DNA from: Bryum argenteum
Taxonomy: Eukaryota > Streptophyta > Bryopsida > Bryales > Bryaceae
Length of the DNA stretch: 64,000 bases
NCBI GenBank assembly: GCA_037043015.1
Contig: CM073322.1
Location: 21,914,364 to 21,978,363, forward strand
Direction: 5' to 3'
Positions 59,489 through 64,000 of the stretch are shown here, in pieces; position 1 is the first letter of the stretch; each line of letters begins with the position of its first letter. The notes under the pieces are model-generated. The model saw only the letters and a list, made by a program, of their open reading frames with translations. It was not told where the DNA came from and did not search any database. The position numbers were made by a program, and so were the translations under genes.

Positions 59489-59889
59489 TAATATTTTATT
59501 ATGATTCTTCAAAACTTCATAAAAATTCATGGTTTGCAAGTGTAATCTATTAATGGTAATTCAACAATTTGGAGGTAATTTGTATACAAAATATCCCATA
59601 TTACGGCAGTACCCAATTCAATTAATGGTTTAGTTATGGACCCTGGCAAAGGAGCCTAAAGCCACGCCCTATGTAATTGTAGCTTGTACCGGTGCATTTC
59701 CCTATTTCTTCGGAGTGCATGGGTGGATTGTCTCAAGATATAGGTCATATTTGTAATTGTCAACAATACTTTGGAGGTTGGAGCATGCTTATGGTTCATT
59801 ATAGGAAGCCCATTTTTTCTCATTTTGGTAGAAATAGTACCCTAGTTTGGAGCTCAAAAGCCCCCAGATTACAACATCACTGATTGAAG

Positions 59890-60065
59890 ATTGGTCTTAT
59901 TGTTTTTATCATAAATTAAAAATTAAAAATCATAGATTGAAAATTGCTCTTATTGTTATAATTATAGATTAAAAATTATAACTAATAGATTGAAGATTAA
60001 AAATCATAAATTGAAGATTAAAAATCATAAATTGAAGATTGGTCTTATTGTTTTGCGAAAAATCT
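59890..60065. repeat. AT-rich degenerate tandem array
   Basis: Units like ATAAATTGAAGATTAAAAATC recur six or more times, flanked by a CTTATTGTT(T/A)-motif duplicated at both ends. Confidence 0.7.
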
Positions 60066-60248
60066 AAACAAGAAGATTAAAATTCAAAAGTAATAGACAC
60101 TATTGGGCAAAAAATAATCTTTGCTTTAGCACCTATAAATAGTGATCTAGAGTCTAGGATCTATGATCTAGGGTTTCTAAAGTTTAGGATATTTCAAGTT
60201 TCTAGGGTCTAGGGAGATTTTGGTCTAGTTAATAAATTTCTCATAGAT

Positions 60249-60374
60249 ATAGTTGGGGTAGCCAAGTACATAGTTGGAATGCCTAATTACATAGTTGGGG
60301 TAGCCAAGCACATAGTTAGAATGCCCAATTGCATAGTTGGCACGTCCAAGTATATAGTTGGGCTCCCCAATTAC
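60249..60374. repeat. 21-bp tandem repeat x6
   Basis: ATAGTTGGGGTAGCCAAGTA-C and its variants repeat six times with an exact 21-bp period. Alternating units are most alike (units 1 and 3, 2 and 4), so the higher-order unit is 42 bp. Confidence 0.85.
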
Positions 60375-60596
60375 ATTATATTTTTCAATTTCACAATATC
60401 AAAATTTAAATTCTAAGTATTTGAGAATTTTGAAATTTTAGGGTTTTTATTCTTTACTTTAATTGTGGCCACATGTGCATTTTCTTCAAATATGCTTAAA
60501 TGAGTTATCTAAATTGAACATACCTTGGTCCAAGTTAACACCTAAATGGTTTGACTCATTGAACGCATCCTCAAGAACCGTACAATGTTGTAGTAG

Positions 60597-60900
60597 ACAT
60601 ATTGTACATCATGTTGGTCAAATTTTGAGTCATGAGGCCTCATAGATTGCAAGATCATAACGTATTAATACTCAAAAAACACCACAAAATCTCAACATTT
60701 TCACTTTGAAGTGAAAATGCTACCAATATTCCAATTACAATTAATAAATCACCAACTACAAAAATGTTTAACTTCATCTCAATAACACCCTTGAGCAAAA
60801 ACAATTCATGAGAAAAGTTACTTTGCGCAAATAATGGCCTTGCAAGTTGCAATGGTGAGAACTGCTAAAATTTTACAAAAGAATAGTCCAAAAGTCAACC
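60597..60900 (-). repeat. Single-arm copy of the foldback repeat family (inverted)
   Basis: It matches the right arm at 16490-16865: AGACATATTGTACATCATGT, CATTTTCACTTTGAAGTGAA, CACCAACTACAAA-ATGTTTAA and TGCGCAAATAATGGCCTTGC. Confidence 0.7.
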
Positions 60901-60946
60901 CTTTGCACTCAAATACATATCATCAATACATTTTCGATCTTGTCAA

Positions 60947-61545
60947 GGTTTCTATCAGGGTTGTCAAATCGGTCGACATTCGGGGTAAACCTAGTCCGCG
61001 GACGTAGTCCGGACTATGTCGACCGGGACCATAGTCCGGACCATGGTCCGGGGGGTAAATGGGAGTTACCCCGGTCCCTGGTAACTTCTGGGGCCGTTGG
61101 ATCATCCACCTGGCAGCATCTCAGCCGTCAAATCTTGATCCCCGGTCTGGCCGACCGACCCCCGGTCGCTCCGTCAGATCGGACGGCCGCCGACCGCATC
61201 AAGTCCTGGCCGTCGGATCAAGTTTGAACGTTGCGGGCCGTTGGATTGGGGCGCCGTCCGCATGCCCGACGGCCGTCGGATCCGGGCGCGGCCGACCGAC
61301 GGGTCGGTCGCAGCGGTCGGGCCGTCCGACGGACGGATCCGTCGGCAAAGCCGGCGGCCGGCCGGCCAGCGGTCGGCCGGCTCAAGCGGGCGGTCGGTCG
61401 GCTTTGGCGGGCGGTCGGCCAGCGGTCGGGCCGTCCGACGGTCGCCAGCGTCGGCCATCTGGCGGGCCGTCCGATCGGTCGGCCAGCGACCGATCGGCCG
61501 TCCGATCCAGAGCGGGCGGTCGGCTATAAAAGGCCGACCGGCCTC
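60947..61545. promoter_or_regulatory. CpG-rich island of CGGTCGG-like repeats with TATA box
   Basis: About 600 bp of very high G+C with undepleted CpG, made of interspersed CGGTCGG, GGCCGTCCGA and GCCGTTGGATC words, in otherwise AT-rich DNA. A TATA box (GGCTATAAAAGGCC) at about 61522-61535 lies roughly 230 bp upstream of the start codon of the kinase-like gene. The words GCCGTTGGATC and GCCGTCGGATC recall GC-rich terminal regions of plant transposons. Acting as a promoter is inference. Confidence 0.5.
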
Positions 61546-61755
61546 CTTTTCCCTCACTTCTTTCCTCCATTTCTCACGAAGAGAGGATGCGGAGTGTCTC
61601 TGGTCAATTCCTTGTAATTCCCGTCCACCGCTCCTTGTCTTTTGGAGGAAGGAAGTGACTTGTTATACGGGGGAGTTTTTGTTCTTTTTTTTTTTTTTTG
61701 AAGTTTTTTTAAAAACTTCACACTTTCTTTACATATTTCCTTTTTTGGGATCAAG

Positions 61756-63238
61756 ATGCCGAAGGAGAAGAAGAGGAAGGGTGGTGCGAACTTCTTTGAG
61801 AAGTTCGAGCCTCATGAGGTCCCGGGTGACGCTTGTAAGGTATTCTTGATAGAATTTACCGTCAAATTCTATGAGGCCAATGATCTTCGAGCATTGGAAA
61901 GCAAATATGTGAGATATCAGGAGGAGGGCATCGAGAAGTTCAAGCTTGAAATGAGAGATCTCATGATAGAAGTGCTTCAAAGATCCGGTGGGTAGCGAGA
62001 CAGAGAAACGAGGGTTCATGTGGTTTTGGATAATAGGGTGAAGAATGCACTGAAATCCCAAGGTTGTAATAGCCAAATATGGAAGGATGTTTCGGGAGGG
62101 TGATGAGGATTTCGTTGACGTGGTGAATAGGGTCGATTGTTTTTCACCCCAAATGAGGGCATTTTCAAAGAATTCACACCGTCGAGGCTCGGAACATGGT
62201 GGCAATCGCTGAGGGACGACAAACTCAAACCATGCGATTGACTCATTTGGTTACCATTCCGGATACAAACAAATCATACGAGTTGACAAGACGAGGTTGA
62301 AGGGACGGTATGGTACTATTATCAAAGTTCGCTTTGAAGGTGTTGCGAGGCATTGAACCATTTTGGGAATTTCTTTGCAAAAACTTCCATTCACTTCTTG
62401 ACACGACCGGAGTTGGCAAAATTGGAGCATATGAATGAGTCTATGGCGATAAGGATTGGACACCCTGGTGTGATCCGCTTTGTGGCCATTCATCCAGGTG
62501 AAGAATCAAGGCTATGCGTTTTGGTGGAATGGCGGGACTATTCGAGAGATCTTTGAACCGCGATATGGATTATGGTGACGATGTCTTTGTACATTTGAAC
62601 TTTGGGAATTACCCCGACGACGAAGTTATTCGGGCGCATCAATCGATTCGATTCCGTAAAAACGGACAGAGCTTGCTTGGGCGTTGTTGCATATCATGAA
62701 CGAGGTCCACAAGAGCCACCACCTCCATAATGATATATCTCCGGATAATATATCCTTCTCCACTTCCCCTGGCGATGAATCACGAGTGTATATCGGAGTA
62801 TGCGATTGGGGCTTCTCCACAACGGTTCAGGAACCAATGCAATCCCTTTATACATTTACAAAACGTGAGGACATGGTGGAGACCCTGCGAAAACGTTATT
62901 GGGTAGATCCACGAGTGGCGTTCTTGTACAAAGCGGGTGAGGATTTACAGGTTATTCCAAAATACTCGATTGCTTCGGAGGAGTTTGCCACGGCCCGCAT
63001 AGCACAAAGAATTAATGGGATGACCATATCTACGGCGTACGAGAGCTTACAACGTGGAAACCGAAATACTTCGGTATTCTCCAATGAAGACCTTGCACAA
63101 GCTTTCCATCTTTACATGGATAGAGTATGCAACGAGAGCCGTGACGGCGCTGGAGGGTTGTCCCATATCATCTCACGCTTTAGCGATATGTTTCATTGGC
63201 CCACGCCTCATGAGCATTTTCGGACGAATTACGAATAG
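61756..63238 (+). pseudogene. Broken atypical protein-kinase-like gene
   Basis: The first frame (61756-61995, 79 aa) starts with a Lys/Arg-rich tail MPKEKKRKGG and a predicted helical segment. Further on are fragments of a kinase fold: a glycine loop GRYGTIIKVRFEG near 62308, IGHPGVIRF near 62455-62480, then an open 184-codon piece (62684-63238). That piece holds a catalytic loop HNDISPDNI (His, Asp and Asn in the usual HxDxxxxN spacing) and DWGFS in place of DFG. The C-terminal part (DPRVAFLYKAGEDLQVIPKY) is unfamiliar. The gene is broken several times between the N-terminal and C-terminal pieces. It follows a GC island with a TATA box, so it may have been part of a mobile unit. No active kinase is expected. 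Confidence 0.5.
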
Positions 63239-63249
63239 GAAAACGTAGA

Positions 63250-64000
63250 ATTTTTGTTTTACGATATCGGTTTTATTATAGTTTATGAATTAGTATGCAT
63301 GTTCTATTTTCACTGCAACAATACTCTTTGTTTCAAATGCATTGCATGCCTTTCAAATTTTGGCCCACCAAGTACACTTATGTTTATTATAATATTTTGC
63401 CCCTTTGCACCATTTGGATGAGGCCTTTAGGGTAAAGCCCAAAAAAACCTATTGATTCAATTTTTAAGTGTTGGTTGGGTAATTCAAATTTAGCGATTTA
63501 TCTTCTATTTTTCTTCTCATATGTTTATAAGCGAATCACTACTGAAATTCCAAAAATATTTAAGTCATAATATTTACCAATTTTACAGTGGCAGCCTCCA
63601 GAAATTACCAACACAAGCTCAAAATGTATTAGTAAATTATGAATTACATATTTCAGAATTTGTCAAAATTTTAGATTATGGAAAACTGTTAGAAATAAGT
63701 TACCTCAAAAATCACAAACTCCTACACTCACATACCCCACTCTAAGTTCTTTATAATACGAAATATACGTAACGACGTGCATGTTTTACTATAGTATTGT
63801 TCGGACCTGCTTTTAGAAAATAACTTGTAAGAATGTCAATCAAGAGGAATGAGGCTCCCAAATTTTGCATGAATTTACTACACTTGATTACATATAGGGA
63901 AAAAATATGACCAAAATTTTGTTGGTAACAATCGCCAACTCCCCCTTTGCACCGTGGAGACACTGCCTCCGGAGCAAATCCCAAATAAAGTTTTAAACAA
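63250..64000. other. AT-rich sequence, no gene recognised
   Basis: Short frames only (63521-63745, 63751-63984). GAGGCCTTTAGGGTAAAGCC near 63420 faintly recalls the TTAA-family terminus but lacks TTAA. Confidence 0.3.

Noticed and set aside
61231-61849. Arg/Gly/Pro-rich frames across the CpG island
   Set aside because: Low-complexity translations of GC-rich repeats on both strands with no domain.

Overview
The window is nuclear DNA of a land plant. The evidence is: full-length plant-type PI4K-alpha (26 exons, 2,058 residues by my splicing); plant housekeeping genes with ordinary GT-AG introns; a TTTAGGG-type telomere-like tract; telo-boxes ahead of several genes; and plant transposon families (Stowaway-type and CACTA-type MITEs, a tRNA-derived SINE). 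A COMMD4 gene and an odd cysteine-rich repeat family make me lean towards a non-seed plant such as a bryophyte, but this is inference. Exon structures below were worked out by hand from splice motifs, reading phase and remembered family sequences. No alignment was run.

Layout. 0-10 kb is almost wholly mobile DNA: the end of a TTAA-flanked element, a broken Tc1-like transposase, a complete 260-bp TTAA MITE, a SINE, and a GC-rich 5.3-kb block (4380-9638) holding an old gag-like fossil that a CACTA-type MITE later entered. 10-12.2 kb holds an isolated, intronless piece of the mRNA 3'-end processing scaffold symplekin, with two amplified repeat arrays; one array is a run of SUMO-consensus VKQEP motifs. 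12.4-25.7 kb is a gene-rich stretch: glyoxalase I (-), tRNA-Ala(CGC) (-), ribosomal protein eL37 (-), COMMD4 (+) and a probably plastid-targeted short-chain dehydrogenase (-), broken up by repeats at 15-16.9 kb and 19.8-20.9 kb. 25.7-30.3 kb is repeat-rich and without a recognised gene.

30.3-45 kb is the second gene cluster: PI4K-alpha (+), RNA polymerase subunit RPB8 (-) converging on it, and a mitochondrial-type ribosomal protein L24 (+) diverging from RPB8. 46.9-55.4 kb holds two secreted cysteine-rich repeat genes in head-to-head inverted orientation. Their exons are almost identical while their introns have diverged, and one copy carries a one-base deletion. The 6 kb between them holds a TTAA MITE and a Mutator-type MITE with a perfect 9-bp target duplication. 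55.5-64 kb is again mobile or degenerate: a coiled-coil remnant, a Stowaway MITE, tandem repeats, a CpG-rich island of CGGTCGG-like sequence with a TATA box, and a broken atypical protein-kinase-like gene just downstream of it.

The host genes are unrelated housekeeping functions (lipid signalling, transcription, cytosolic and mitochondrial translation, methylglyoxal detoxification) and do not form a pathway. The most unusual items are the symplekin fragment with its VKQEP array, the exon-limited identity of the cysteine-rich pair, the TTAA-flanked repeat family, and the kinase-like gene behind a GC island.
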